Below, one piece after another: positions 1-9,367 of a DNA stretch of 64,000 nucleotides. The notes beneath the pieces were generated by a model. It saw only the letters and a program-made list of their open reading frames with translations, was not told where the DNA came from and did no database searches. Both the position numbers and the translations under genes were made by a program. The DNA comes from Lentzea pudingi (GTDB lineage Bacteria > Actinomycetota > Actinomycetes > Mycobacteriales > Pseudonocardiaceae), in assembly GCF_014646255.1 (NCBI RefSeq), contig NZ_BMNC01000003.1, positions 1 through 64,000 on the forward strand, in the 5' to 3' direction. Each line of letters opens with the position of its first letter. The first letter of the stretch is position 1.

Positions 1-446
1 ACGAACCACTCCCGGACGATTGGAACTGGATTTCCAGTCCAACTTCCGGGAGGCAGTTCATTCTCCCGCCCCTCGGCGACCAGCCGCAACGTCTCCCGCT
101 CGCGCGCGGTCAGCGACGCGGGCGGGGGGCCGGGCAGCAGCGAGGACACGAGCCGCGGTGACACCCAGCCGCCGAACCGGTGCACGTCGTGCACGGCCCG
201 CACGATGTCGTCGGGAGGGTCGTCGGCGAGGACGAGCCCGGTGACCCCCAGCCGCACCAGGGCCTCCACGGCGTCGAACGACGGTAGCACCGCGACGGTC
301 CGCGGGCCGGCGGCGCGGGAGGCGTCGGTGACGATCACGTCGGCGGGAGTGCCTGGACCAGCCCACGGCACGGTGGTGAGGCGGGACGAGATCCTGTCGG
401 CCAGCAACGTGCTGCGCAGCGACAGCGAGACATGGATGGTTCGCAC
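1..446 (-). CDS. LuxR/NarL-type regulator, partial and possibly truncated
   Basis: The reading frame runs off the left edge, so the gene is incomplete here. GTG at 446 is the likely start. The product begins VRTIHVSLSLRSTLLADR, continues through a weak receiver-like segment without a clear acidic phospho-acceptor pocket, then gives GGWVSPRLVSSLL followed by LTARERETLRLVAEGREN. That is the linker and first helix of a LuxR helix-turn-helix. In the family this is followed by a segment of the type xEIAxxLxxSxxTVxxH. Here the frame instead enters an imperfect palindrome (positions 3-59) and reads ELPPGSWTGNPVPIVREW, which does not resemble a recognition helix. Either the gene is broken at about position 60 or the fold is unusual. 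It is divergent from the SARP/WD40 gene at 542. Homology is clear; intactness is not. Confidence 0.6.
   Translation of the reverse strand, partial: MRTIHVSLSLRSTLLADRISSRLTTVPWAGPGTPADVIVTDASRAAGPRTVAVLPSFDAVEALVRLGVTGLVLADDPPDDIVRAVHDVHRFGGWVSPRLVSSLLPGPPPASLTARERETLRLVAEGRENELPPGSWTGNPVPIVREWF
3..59. repeat. Imperfect long palindrome in the LuxR gene
   Basis: Outer arms GAAC (3-6) and GTTC (56-59), then CTCCCGGA (9-16) and TCCGGGAG (45-52), then an imperfect inner repeat around GGAACTGGA / TCCAGTCC. The whole lies where the helix-turn-helix should be encoded. It could be the end of a small inserted element or a transcription-stopping hairpin. Only one side is visible. Confidence 0.45.
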
Positions 447-541
447 ATCCCGGAACAGTCGGCGAAGGGCCGTATTTCTGCGTGTCGGGTGCGTATAACG
501 CGAGGTCGTTGTTACCGTTCGCCGATCATGGGGGAGGGTGC

Positions 542-3500
542 GTGCGGTTCCGGGTGCTCGGTCCGATCGTCGTGTCGGGCGGCGAGGAGACCCCGTTGCG
601 TTCGGCCAAACAGCGGACCCTGCTCGCGATGCTGGTGCGGCACGCGAACACCCCCGTCTCCGCGCAACGGCTGATCGAGGTGCTCTGGGAGGTCCCGCCC
701 GCCTCCGCGCAGGAGAACGTCCGGCTGTACGTCTACCGGCTCAAACGCGCGCTCGGCCTCGGCGACCGGATCACCCGTGAGCCCGGCGGGTACCAGCTCG
801 CCATCGAACCCGGCGAGCTCGACGCGGACCGGTTCGACCAGGTGGCGGCGGACGGCGAACAAGCGCTCGCGGACGGCGACCCGGCGAAGGCGGCCGACCT
901 GCTCACCGAGGCGCTCGGCCTGTGGCGCGGCCCTGCCTACCCGGACCTGCCCGGTCAGTTCGCCGCGCGGCTCGACGAGACGAGGCTGCGTGCCGCGGAA
1001 GCACGCGCGGCAGCCGAACTCGCACTGGGCCGGCACGCCGAGGTGATCGGCGGGCTGGCCGAGCTGGCCGAGGCGAACCCGTACCGGGAACCGTTGCACG
1101 CCAAACTGATGACCGCCCTCTATGGCGCGTCACGGCAGGCCGAGGCGCTGGAGGTGTTCCGCCGGGCGCGCGAACGGCTCGTCGACGACCTCGGCATCGA
1201 GCCCGGCGCCGAACTGCGCGGCCTGCACGAGACGATGCTGCACGGCGCGCCGCTGCACGAACCCGCTCCGCCGAAGGTCGCCCGCGCGGACTGCCCGTAC
1301 CGCGGCCTGATGGCGTACCAGCCGGAGGACCACCCGTGGTTCTTCGGGCGCGACCACCTGGTCGACCTGGTGACACGCCGGATCGACCGCCACCCGGTCG
1401 TCGGGGTGTTCGGCGCGTCCGGCAGCGGCAAGTCCTCGTTGCTGCGGGCCGGTGTCGTCGGCGGGCTCGGCCCGGCCTGGCGGCCGATCGTGATCACGCC
1501 GACCGCACACCCCCTGGAAGCGCTCACGAACGCGCTGGCGTCCTTCACCGGCAAGCATCCCGACCTCGGTGCGGACCCGGCGGCGTTCGACGTCGAGGTG
1601 CGCAACGCGCTCGCGAACGGCCCGGACGACGTCCGCGTGCTGCTCGTGGTCGACCAGCTGGAAGAACTGTTCACCCTGTGCGGCAACGAAAGTGAACGCT
1701 CACAATTCCTCGGCGTGCTGCTGGACGCGGCCCAGGGACCGCACCGCCGCACACGGGTCGTGCTCGGCGTCCGGGCGGACTTCCTCGCCCACGTCACGCA
1801 GCACCCCGGCCTGGTGCGGGCGCTGGCGGACGAGGCGACGGTCCTGGTCGGGCCGCCGTCGAGCGCCGACCTGCGGGACATCGTGCTGCGCCCGGCGGCG
1901 ATGAGCGGGCTGTCCGTCGCCGCCGACCTGCTCGCGACCGTGCTGGCCGACGTGGAGGCCGAACCGGGCGCGCTGCCGTTGCTGTCGCACGCGCTCGTCG
2001 AGACGTGGCAACGATCCGGCTCCGAACTGACGCTGGCCGCGTACCGGGCCGGTGGCGGGGTGCGCGGGGCGATCGCGCAGACCGCCGAGCGCGCCCACGG
2101 AGACCTCGAGAGCGCGGAACAGCAGGCCGTGCGACGGATTCTGGTGCGGCTCACCGCGTTCGGCGACGGCACCGAGGACACCCGTCGGCCGATCCGCCGC
2201 GGTGAGCTCGACGGCATCGCGGACGCCCCGGTGATCGACGGTGTGCTGGGCCGCCTGGTCGCCGAGCGGTTGATCGTGGTGGACGAGGACACCGTGGAGA
2301 TCGCTCACGAAGCACTGATCCGTGCGTGGCCCCGGTTGCAGCGCTGGCTTTCCGACGACCGCTCGACGTTGCTGGTCCACCGCAGGCTGACCGCGGCCGC
2401 CCGGACGTGGAGCGACCTCGACCGGGACGAGGGCGCGCTCTACCGGGGTGCGCAGCTGGTCGCCGCGTCGGCCTGGGCCCAGGACCACCCCGGCGAGCTG
2501 AACGCGGCGGAGGAGGCGTTCCTCGGGGCGAGCCGTGCGCGCGAGGAGGCCGAGCAGGTGACGGTGAAGCGACGCAACCGCCTGCTCACCAAGCTCGTCT
2601 CGATCATGGGCGTGCTGCTCCTGCTGGCCGCGGGCGGTGGCGGTGCCGCGTGGTGGCAGTCGCGGGAAGCCCAGTTGCGGCAACGGATCGAGCAGGCGCA
2701 CCAGACCGCGCTCTCCGCCAGGGGTCTCGTCGACACGGCGCCCGACCTCGCCGGGCCGCTCGCCCTGCAGGCGTACCGGCTGCACGCGGACGACGACACC
2801 CGAGGCGCGTTGCTGAGCGCCGCTTCCGCACCACGCCGGCGCGTCGAGCTGAACGCCGACGGCCCGCCCGTGCTGGACGTCAACGTGTCGCATGGGGGTG
2901 ACGTGATAGCGACGGCCGACCGGGACGGCCACGTCACGTTGTGGGACCTGCGGACCCGGTCCAGGAAGCTCTTGCTGGCCGACCACAACACGTTCACCGA
3001 CGGCGGCTACGCGAGGCAGGCCGAGTTCAGCGCGGACGACAGGTTCCTCGCCTCGAACGCGTCGCTCCCGGCGCTGGGCGGGAGCCGTGGTGACGTCGTG
3101 GTCTGGGACCTGGCGAGCGGGAAAGCCGTGTTCTCCCACCAGTTCGACCTCATCACCGCCGGGCTCGCGTTCCACCCGGCCGGGACGTCGTTCGCCGTCG
3201 GGATCGCCGGGGGCGCGGTCGAGGTGTGGGACGTCGCCAGCCGGACCAGCCGAACCCTCAAGGGGCACAAAGCAGAAGTCAACGCGTTGGCGTTCAGCCC
3301 GGACGGCGCGCTGCTGGTCACCGCGAACGGCAAGGAACACCCGGTGGTGTGGGACGTCGCCACCGGTTCGAGGATCGGGGAGATCCCCTCGCTGGAGGTC
3401 AACAACGTCGTCTTCGACGGCGCGAACATCGGTACCGCGACGTTGCGCGACGGCGTGAAGTTCTGGGACGTGCGGGGGAATTTGCTGTCCGAGCTGCCGA

Positions 3501-4654
3501 AGCAGGGCGCGTACGCGTGGGAGGCGTCCGGGGTGGTGGGCGGCCGGATGGCGGTGGCCGACGAGGACGGGCTCATCACCGTCTGGGACGTCCGGACCGG
3601 CCGGCCGATCACGACGTACCGCGATCGCGGCCGCACCGAGTCGAGGGCGATCGCGCTGGGACGGGACGGCACGCTGTTGGTGTCCGGCGGCTTCGGCCGG
3701 ATCGTGGCGGTGCGCGAGGACGCCGTGCCGCCGTTCACCGGGCATTCCGACGGCATCAACGACATCGACGTCTCCCACGGCACGGTCGCGTCCGCCGGTG
3801 ACGACGGAACCGTGCGGCTGTGGGACCTCGACGGCACCGCGCTGGCCACTTTGGACGGTCACCCGGACCGGGTGGAGTCGGTGTCGTTCAGCCCCGACGG
3901 CTCCCGGCTGGCCGCGCTCACCCGCGACCACACCATCTCACTCTGGGACGTCGCCCGTCGTGAGCGCTTGTCGTCGTTGTCCTACAGCGGATTGGGGGCG
4001 TCGACCGGCATCGCGTTCCAGCCGGACGGGCGCGGGATCGTCACGGCGTCGCTCGGCCGGTTCCGGTGGAGCCTGCCGGACTTGGAACACGGCGCGTTCT
4101 CCGGCGGCCCGTACATCGCGAGCGCGGTGGAGTTCACGCCGGACGGGAGGTTGCTGATCTCCACGGACCCGGCGGGCGGCGCGATGCTGTGGGACATGGA
4201 CGGCGACCGGCTGGAACGGCGCGTGAGCACCGGGCAGGGCGACGTGCGGGACGTCGCGGTCAGCCCGGACGGCACACGCTTCGCGACGGCGGGCGCCAAC
4301 CGGACGGTGAAGGTCTGGGACGTGGCCACGGGTGCCGAGCTGATGACGCTGACCGGTCACTCCGCACCGGTGGTGGCGCTGGCGTTCAGCCCGTCCGGCG
4401 CCACGCTGGCGTCCGGGGGAGAGGACGACGCGGTCGTGGTGTGGGACCTCGGCACCCGGTCGGGCACCACGCTGACCGGGCACGCCGGGCCGGTGCAGGC
4501 CGTGGCGTTCACGCGCGAGGACGAGCTGGTGTCCGGGGCGAACGACTCGCGGATCATCCGCTGGTCGCTGTCCACCGCGGCCGCCGAGACCCGGATCTGC
4601 GCCTACGGCTACCCGCGTTCGGAGGTCTGCGGGACCACGAGGCCCGACTCGTAG
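542..4654 (+). CDS. SARP-STAND-WD40 multidomain regulator
   Basis: A 1370-residue intracellular regulator. GTG 542 is chosen because GGGAGGG lies just upstream and the product then begins VRFRVLGP, the normal start of the OmpR-like winged helix of SARP/AfsR proteins; the frame is open from 482. Domains: winged helix about 1-85, bacterial transcriptional activator (BTAD) domain about 90-240, a STAND-type NTPase with Walker A GASGSGKS at about 291 and a DQLEELF-like Walker B, one hydrophobic segment at about 683-706, then WD40 repeats to the C-terminus. I count eleven clear xWD motifs and about two more degenerate ones, enough for two seven-bladed propellers. Known family members couple sensing through the propeller to DNA binding. 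The ligand and target genes cannot be read from the sequence. The 3' end overlaps the convergent response regulator by 46 nt. Confidence 0.9.
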   Translation: MRFRVLGPIVVSGGEETPLRSAKQRTLLAMLVRHANTPVSAQRLIEVLWEVPPASAQENVRLYVYRLKRALGLGDRITREPGGYQLAIEPGELDADRFDQVAADGEQALADGDPAKAADLLTEALGLWRGPAYPDLPGQFAARLDETRLRAAEARAAAELALGRHAEVIGGLAELAEANPYREPLHAKLMTALYGASRQAEALEVFRRARERLVDDLGIEPGAELRGLHETMLHGAPLHEPAPPKVARADCPYRGLMAYQPEDHPWFFGRDHLVDLVTRRIDRHPVVGVFGASGSGKSSLLRAGVVGGLGPAWRPIVITPTAHPLEALTNALASFTGKHPDLGADPAAFDVEVRNALANGPDDVRVLLVVDQLEELFTLCGNESERSQFLGVLLDAAQGPHRRTRVVLGVRADFLAHVTQHPGLVRALADEATVLVGPPSSADLRDIVLRPAAMSGLSVAADLLATVLADVEAEPGALPLLSHALVETWQRSGSELTLAAYRAGGGVRGAIAQTAERAHGDLESAEQQAVRRILVRLTAFGDGTEDTRRPIRRGELDGIADAPVIDGVLGRLVAERLIVVDEDTVEIAHEALIRAWPRLQRWLSDDRSTLLVHRRLTAAARTWSDLDRDEGALYRGAQLVAASAWAQDHPGELNAAEEAFLGASRAREEAEQVTVKRRNRLLTKLVSIMGVLLLLAAGGGGAAWWQSREAQLRQRIEQAHQTALSARGLVDTAPDLAGPLALQAYRLHADDDTRGALLSAASAPRRRVELNADGPPVLDVNVSHGGDVIATADRDGHVTLWDLRTRSRKLLLADHNTFTDGGYARQAEFSADDRFLASNASLPALGGSRGDVVVWDLASGKAVFSHQFDLITAGLAFHPAGTSFAVGIAGGAVEVWDVASRTSRTLKGHKAEVNALAFSPDGALLVTANGKEHPVVWDVATGSRIGEIPSLEVNNVVFDGANIGTATLRDGVKFWDVRGNLLSELPKQGAYAWEASGVVGGRMAVADEDGLITVWDVRTGRPITTYRDRGRTESRAIALGRDGTLLVSGGFGRIVAVREDAVPPFTGHSDGINDIDVSHGTVASAGDDGTVRLWDLDGTALATLDGHPDRVESVSFSPDGSRLAALTRDHTISLWDVARRERLSSLSYSGLGASTGIAFQPDGRGIVTASLGRFRWSLPDLEHGAFSGGPYIASAVEFTPDGRLLISTDPAGGAMLWDMDGDRLERRVSTGQGDVRDVAVSPDGTRFATAGANRTVKVWDVATGAELMTLTGHSAPVVALAFSPSGATLASGGEDDAVVVWDLGTRSGTTLTGHAGPVQAVAFTREDELVSGANDSRIIRWSLSTAAAETRICAYGYPRSEVCGTTRPDS

Positions 4655-5274
4655 GCGATCACCACGAGCTGGGCGCGGTCGCGGGCGTGCAGCTTCGTCA
4701 TCGCGCGGTTGACGTGGGTCTTCGCGGTGAACGGGCTGATCACCATGGTGGCGGCGATCTCGTCGTTCGACAGGCCGCGCGCGACCAAGGTGACGGCCTC
4801 GCGCTCGCGGTTCGTGAGGTGCTCGAGGCTCTGGTCGGGGTGCGGCGGCTGGCTCACGTACCGGTCGATCAGCCTGCGGGTGATCGACGGGGCGAGGAGG
4901 GCGTCGCCGCGCGCCGCGACCCGGACGGCGTGCAGGAAGTCCTCCGGCTGGACGTCCTTGACGAGGAACCCGGCCGCGCCCGCCTTCAGCGCGTGGAAGA
5001 CGTACTCGTCCAGGCCGTAGTTGGTGAGGATCACGACCTGCGTGTTCGTGAGGGACGGGTCGGCGGCGATGCGCTTGGTGGCCTCGATGCCGTCCATCTC
5101 CGGCATCTGGACGTCGATCAGGGCGATGTCCGGGAGGTGTGTGCGGGCCTGGTCAACGCCCTGCGCGCCCGTCGCGGCCTCGGCGACGACCTCGATGTCG
5201 TCCTCGGCCTCCAGCAACGCGCGGAAACCGCTGCGGATAAGCGGCTGGTCGTCGACCAGCAGGACGCGGATCAT
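4609..5274 (-). CDS. NarL/LuxR-family response regulator
   Basis: 221 residues. Receiver domain about 1-120 starts MIRVLLVDDQPLIRSG; the phospho-acceptor aspartate lies in ALIDVQMPEMDG, with T/K switch residues in VVILTNYG and FLVKDVQPEDF. A LuxR helix-turn-helix occupies the C-terminus (LTNREREAVTLVARGLSNDE onward). The ATG overlaps the TGA of the upstream kinase by 4 nt, so the two are coupled and form a cognate pair. It probably activates nearby genes; the DUF6223-like gene across the divergent promoter at 6410-6431 is a candidate target, by position only. Its end overlaps the end of the convergent WD40 gene. Confidence 0.93.
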   Translation of the reverse strand: MIRVLLVDDQPLIRSGFRALLEAEDDIEVVAEAATGAQGVDQARTHLPDIALIDVQMPEMDGIEATKRIAADPSLTNTQVVILTNYGLDEYVFHALKAGAAGFLVKDVQPEDFLHAVRVAARGDALLAPSITRRLIDRYVSQPPHPDQSLEHLTNREREAVTLVARGLSNDEIAATMVISPFTAKTHVNRAMTKLHARDRAQLVVIAYESGLVVPQTSERG

Positions 5275-6353
5275 GGCTGTGCCACGGGGAGTTCGGCCCG
5301 CACGCGGAAGCCGCCTTCGGTCCGTGGAGCTGCCTGGAGGTGACCGCCGAGCGCGGTGACGCGTTCGCGCATGCCGAGCAGCCCGACGCCGGGTTCCGCG
5401 TTCTCCGGTGCCGCCTTGCCGTCGTCGTCGACCTTGATGACCACGGCGTCCGGCCGGTAGTCGATGTGAACGTGCGCGGTCGCGGCGGCGGCGTGGCGGG
5501 CGATGTTCGTGAGCGACTCCTGCACGATCCGGTACGCCGTGCGTTCCACGGCCGCCGGGACGTCGTCGTGGCGGCCCTCGATCGTCAGCTCGGCGTCCAG
5601 GCCGGTGGACCGGGCGCGCTCCACCAAGTCGGGAACGTCCTTGATGCCGTGCGGTGGGTTCTTGTCGTCGTCGCGCAACGCTTCGAGCGTGGCGCGGAGT
5701 TCTCTGGCCGCTTCCCGTCCGGCGTCGCGGATCACCACGAGCGACTCGGGCACGTCCTCGCCGCGTTTCCGGGCGAGGTGGACGGCGACCTCGGCCTGCA
5801 GCTTGATCACCGAGATCTGGTGGGTGAGCGAGTCGTGCAGCTCGCGGGCGATGTGCAGGCGTTCCTCGCCGGCACGTCGGCGCGCCGTTTCCTCCTTGGT
5901 GCGTTCGGCTTCGTCGGCTCTGCGCTCGGCCTGCCTGAGCGCTTCACCGGCGGCCGCGGCGGCGATCAGCCACGCGATCTGCAGGACGTCACGGGTCTGG
6001 TCGAACGCCTCGTAGGTGGTGAGGTCACGCGGGGAGAGGAGCGCCGCGAGGGGGAGGGTGGCGAGCATCAGAACGGAACTGGTGAGCGTGAACAAGCGGT
6101 GGCCTGCCCGCATGGCTGCGTAGACCGCGAACAGGAACGCGATCACCGGCACGTCCGCGCCGGTCGCCTGGTAGCCGAGCGCCAGGACCCCGGTCGCCAC
6201 GAGCACGGTCCGTGGTGCCGTCCGGCGTGCCGCCAGCACCAGCCCGCTCGCGGCCAGCAGCGCGTAACCGGGCGCGGTGGCCGGGTGCCCGGCCACGACC
6301 AGGCTCGCCGCGACTCCCGTGGCGATCACCCAGTCCAGCCAGCGCCTGTTCAT
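5271..6353 (-). CDS. NarL-type sensor histidine kinase
   Basis: 360 residues. The N-terminal third is hydrophobic (about five membrane helices, residues 10-135) with little extracellular loop, as in membrane-stress-sensing actinobacterial kinases. A HisKA_3 dimerisation segment follows with the phospho-histidine in ARELHDSLTHQIS, then an ATPase domain with an N-box-like ESLTNIARHA and G-box GVGLLGMRERV. Transcribed ahead of its response regulator with a 4-nt stop/start overlap. The gene starts 57 bp from a 22-bp palindrome in the divergent promoter region. Confidence 0.93.
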   Translation of the reverse strand: MNRRWLDWVIATGVAASLVVAGHPATAPGYALLAASGLVLAARRTAPRTVLVATGVLALGYQATGADVPVIAFLFAVYAAMRAGHRLFTLTSSVLMLATLPLAALLSPRDLTTYEAFDQTRDVLQIAWLIAAAAAGEALRQAERRADEAERTKEETARRRAGEERLHIARELHDSLTHQISVIKLQAEVAVHLARKRGEDVPESLVVIRDAGREAARELRATLEALRDDDKNPPHGIKDVPDLVERARSTGLDAELTIEGRHDDVPAAVERTAYRIVQESLTNIARHAAAATAHVHIDYRPDAVVIKVDDDGKAAPENAEPGVGLLGMRERVTALGGHLQAAPRTEGGFRVRAELPVAQP

Positions 6354-6409
6354 GCGTGCACCCTAATCCTCCGTTCGCGCTGGTAGATCGTTCGCCGGGA
6401 CGATTGTTG

Positions 6410-6431
6410 GAGTACTGCGCCCGCAGTACTC
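6410..6431. promoter_or_regulatory. 22-bp palindromic operator candidate
   Basis: Perfect 10-bp arms GAGTACTGCG and CGCAGTACTC separated by CC, between the divergent kinase gene (start 6353) and the small membrane-protein gene (start 6481). The symmetry and position fit a dimeric regulator site. The two-component regulator next door is one candidate binder. Confidence 0.55.
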
Positions 6432-6480
6432 GGATGTCTACGGCGGCATGACGACTTGGGGGCGTGCTGAGGGGTTCGCT

Positions 6481-6786
6481 GTGCCCATGTTGCTTTCCGC
6501 TGCTTATGACATGACCACCGGCCGCACGTTGTCACTGATCGGCGTTGTCGTTGGCGCGCTTGGGTTGTTAGCGCTCACTCGCCGGCGCGGCCTGTGGGCT
6601 GTGGTGCTGGGCGGGATCGGCGCGGTGATCGGCCTGGTGGTCGTGCTGATGGCCGAGGGCGGACCTGGCACCGGCTACGGCATCGTCGGTGGCTACGCGT
6701 CGCTGGTCGTGGGCGTGGCCGCCCTGGTGTTCGGCGGTCTCGCTATGCGAAGAGCCGCTCGGGCTGCTGCACCGCGCGCCTCGTGA
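6481..6786 (+). CDS. Small membrane protein, DUF6223-like
   Basis: 101 residues from GTG 6481, chosen because GAGGGG at 6469-6474 is spaced 6 nt before it; ATG 6448 is an in-frame alternative without a good ribosome site. Three hydrophobic segments with glycine-rich loops ([47 protein letters not shown]) and the motif AEGGPGTGYGIVGGYASL match what I know of the DUF6223 family, a small actinobacterial membrane family of unknown function. It is divergent from the two-component operon and may be its target. The last 44 nt overlap the convergent ROK gene. Confidence 0.65.
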   Translation: MPMLLSAAYDMTTGRTLSLIGVVVGALGLLALTRRRGLWAVVLGGIGAVIGLVVVLMAEGGPGTGYGIVGGYASLVVGVAALVFGGLAMRRAARAAAPRAS

Positions 6787-7888
6787 TCAGTCCCGCCGCA
6801 CCCCGCACCACCGCGAACTCGCCGAGCGGCGAGCCCAGCAGCCGGGTGTGCCGTTCGCCGCCCGCGAGCACCCTGCCGTCCATTTCGGACTGCACCGACT
6901 CCCGGAGATGGTCGTACAGCACGGCATAACTGCCGCCGAGCACGACCGTGGGCACGTCGAAGAGGTTCATCAGCGTCGCGATCCCGACCCCGAGCGCCTC
7001 CCCGGCCTTCCGCACGGCGCCGAGAGCCTTGGCGTCACCGGCTTCGAGCGCCTTGCGCAACGAGTCGAGCCGCCGCCGGCCGGCCTCGCGCAGGATCACG
7101 TCGAGTCCCGCGTACCGCTCGACACAACCGCGACTGCCACAGGTGCACCGGATGCCGTTGCGCTCGATGACGACGTGCCCGAGCTCGCCCGCGAACCCGC
7201 TGACCCCGCGGTAGATCTCGCCACCCAGCACCACGCCGGCACCGATGCCGACGTCGGCGGTGACGTGGACGAAGTCCTCGCCCGCGAGGTGGCGCGGCCA
7301 CAGGTGGGCGAGGGCGGCGAGGTTGGCCTCGTTGTCGACCTGCACGTCGAGCCCGGTCCGCTCGCCCAGTCCCTCGGCCAGCCGCGCGCCGACGAGCCGG
7401 AGCAGGTTGGGCGTCCGGATGACGGCGCCGTCGTGCACGACGCCGGGGATCGCGAGCCCGGCGCCGAGCAGCCTGCGGTTCATGCCGGCGGTGACCTCGC
7501 GGATCAGCCCGGCGACCTCGTCGAGCACCTCGTCCGCCGACGCCTTGCGCATGTCGGCGGGCACGAGCCGCCGTTCCAGCGTCGCGCCGTCGAGCCCGAG
7601 GGTCTCGACGGCGAGGTGGCTGACGTTGATCTCCGCGCCCACCGCCACCGGCCCGTCCGGGTGGAAGCGCAACGGCTTGGACGGCCTGCCCATGCCGGCC
7701 AGCGTGGCGGGTTCCTCGACGAGGATCCCGCCCGCCAGCAACGGTTCGGTGAGGTTCGAGAGGGTCGCCTTGGTGAGGCCGGTGCGGGCCGCGAGGTCGG
7801 CCCGGGAGCCGGGCCGGTCGACCAGGGCGAGCAGGACAGTGCGCAGGTTGCCCAGGCGGACCTGGCGCAGGTGGTCGACGGTGGTCAT
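6743..7888 (-). CDS. ROK-family repressor of the xylose operon
   Basis: 381 residues from ATG 7888 ([16 protein letters not shown]). An N-terminal winged helix (about 15-75; [19 protein letters not shown]) precedes a ROK sugar-kinase-like domain with the ROK zinc signature near [12 protein letters not shown] and a GxxxGxGxxLGG-type phosphate motif ([19 protein letters not shown]). Such XylR-type proteins repress xylose genes and release DNA when the sugar binds. Its ATG overlaps the xylB stop by 4 nt, so it is made from the same transcript, which would allow autoregulation through the operator at 10531-10545. Confidence 0.92.
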   Translation of the reverse strand: MTTVDHLRQVRLGNLRTVLLALVDRPGSRADLAARTGLTKATLSNLTEPLLAGGILVEEPATLAGMGRPSKPLRFHPDGPVAVGAEINVSHLAVETLGLDGATLERRLVPADMRKASADEVLDEVAGLIREVTAGMNRRLLGAGLAIPGVVHDGAVIRTPNLLRLVGARLAEGLGERTGLDVQVDNEANLAALAHLWPRHLAGEDFVHVTADVGIGAGVVLGGEIYRGVSGFAGELGHVVIERNGIRCTCGSRGCVERYAGLDVILREAGRRRLDSLRKALEAGDAKALGAVRKAGEALGVGIATLMNLFDVPTVVLGGSYAVLYDHLRESVQSEMDGRVLAGGERHTRLLGSPLGEFAVVRGAAGLITRRAVQQPERLFA

Positions 7889-9366
7889 CGACTCAAGTAT
7901 CGCTGCGCCGCGTCTCCGTACCGCGCCCGGACCTCCGGCACCGCGTCCGCTTCGAAACGCGTGCTCTCGGCCAGCGTCCACTCCGGCGGGGTGGCGCCGC
8001 CCGACAGCGTCCAGGCCGCCTGCCGTGCCGCGCCGTCGGCCACGTACTCGCCAGGCGCGGGCACCGTCACGGGCACACCGAACACCGTCGGCGCGATCTC
8101 GCGCACGGCCGGAGAGACAGCCGCTCCTCCGACGAGCCGCACACCGCTGACGTCCGCACCCTGCTCGGCCAGCGCGTCGAGGCCGACGGCGAGTCCGCAC
8201 AGCATGCCTTCCACCGCCGCACGCGCGATGTTCGCGGGAGTGGCGTTGGAGAGCGTCAGCCCGTGCAACGCACCCGTCGCGTCGGGCAGGTTCGGCGTCC
8301 GTTCGCCTTCGAGGTAAGGCACCATCACGACACCTTCCGCGCCCGCGGGTGCGGAGAGGGCCAGTTCGCTCAGCCGGGTCAGGTCGACGCCGAGCATGCG
8401 CGCCGTCGCGTCCAGGACGCGGGCGGCGTTCAGCGTGCAGGCCAGCGGGAGGTAACGGCCCGTGGCGTCGGCGAACCCGGCCACGATGCCCGACGGGTCC
8501 TCCGCGCGGACGTCGGCGGTGGCCGTGACCACGCCGGACGTGCCGAGCGAGACCACGACGTCCGCGCCGCCGCCCACGCCGAGCATGGCCGCCGCGTTGT
8601 CACCCGCGCCTGCGGCGAGACGGACCGTCTCGTCTCGTCGGCCCCCCTCGCCCAGGCGGAACAGTTCATCGCGCAGGTCGGAGGCGCCCAATCCGAGACG
8701 AGACGTCTCGTCTCGCGAACCGGCGGCGAGGACCGTGTACTCGGCCGGGCCGAGCACGCGCGGCAGCACCACGTCGGACCGGCCCAGCGCGAGCGAGAGC
8801 AGGTCAGGCACGTAGGCGTTGGAAGCCGAGTCGAAGTAGCCCGTGCCGGACGCGTCCGAACGGTCGGTGACCAGGTCGTCCAGCGAGCCGGTGCCGCGCA
8901 ACCGCCACGTCAGCCAGTCGTGCGGCAGGCAGACGGCGGCGGTGCGCTTGGCGTTGGCCGGTTCGTGCTGGGCGAGCCAGCGCAGCTTCGTGATCGTGAA
9001 CGACGCGACCGGCACGAGGCCGATCCGTGCCGCCCACGACGCAGCTCCCAACTCGTCGGTCAGCGAGGCCGCGGCCGCCGCGGAACGGGTGTCGTTCCAC
9101 AGCAATGCCTCGCGCACGACCTTGCCGTCCTCGTCGAGGCAGACCATGCCGTGCTGCTGGCCCGCGACGCTCACCGCCGACACGCCGGACAGGCCGCCGG
9201 CATCGGCCAGAGCGGACCGCAGTGCCGACCACCAGTGCGACGGGTGCACCTCGGTGCCGTCCGGGTGGGCCGCACGGCCCTCCCGGACGAGCCTGCCGGT
9301 CTCCGCGTCGCGAACCACGACCTTGCACGACTGCGTCGAGGAGTCGATGCCGGCGACGAGCGTCAT
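7885..9366 (-). CDS. xylB: Xylulokinase
   Basis: 493 residues, FGGY carbohydrate kinase. The N-terminal domain begins [18 protein letters not shown] and contains [15 protein letters not shown], typical of xylulokinases; the C-terminal domain holds [15 protein letters not shown] and [15 protein letters not shown]. It phosphorylates D-xylulose to D-xylulose 5-phosphate for the pentose phosphate pathway. It follows xylA by 1 nt and precedes the ROK repressor with a 4-nt overlap. Oddity: the stretch encoded by roughly 8610-8720 looks expanded, with similar units [23 protein letters not shown] and [12 protein letters not shown], built on GAGACG/CGTCTC palindromes. Confidence 0.95.
   Translation of the reverse strand: MTLVAGIDSSTQSCKVVVRDAETGRLVREGRAAHPDGTEVHPSHWWSALRSALADAGGLSGVSAVSVAGQQHGMVCLDEDGKVVREALLWNDTRSAAAAASLTDELGAASWAARIGLVPVASFTITKLRWLAQHEPANAKRTAAVCLPHDWLTWRLRGTGSLDDLVTDRSDASGTGYFDSASNAYVPDLLSLALGRSDVVLPRVLGPAEYTVLAAGSRDETSRLGLGASDLRDELFRLGEGGRRDETVRLAAGAGDNAAAMLGVGGGADVVVSLGTSGVVTATADVRAEDPSGIVAGFADATGRYLPLACTLNAARVLDATARMLGVDLTRLSELALSAPAGAEGVVMVPYLEGERTPNLPDATGALHGLTLSNATPANIARAAVEGMLCGLAVGLDALAEQGADVSGVRLVGGAAVSPAVREIAPTVFGVPVTVPAPGEYVADGAARQAAWTLSGGATPPEWTLAESTRFEADAVPEVRARYGDAAQRYLSR
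8616..8715. repeat. Palindromic GAGACG/CGTCTC cluster inside xylB
   Basis: A perfect 17-bp palindrome CGAGACGGACCGTCTCG (8616-8632) is followed by more CGTCTC copies, and a perfect 22-bp palindrome lies at 8694-8715 (arms CGAGACGAGAC and GTCTCGTCTCG). The frame stays open and encodes an internal amino-acid repeat, consistent with an in-frame expansion or small palindromic insertion. Confidence 0.6.
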
Positions 9367-9367
9367 G

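Noticed and set aside
1700..3931. Long open frame of about 743 codons on the minus strand opposite the WD40 regulator
   Set aside because: High GC keeps antisense frames open; the product is low-complexity and the opposite strand has all the family motifs.
6689..8317. Long plus-strand frame opposite the ROK gene and the end of xylB
   Set aside because: Antisense shadow; no motifs, while the minus strand encodes recognisable proteins.
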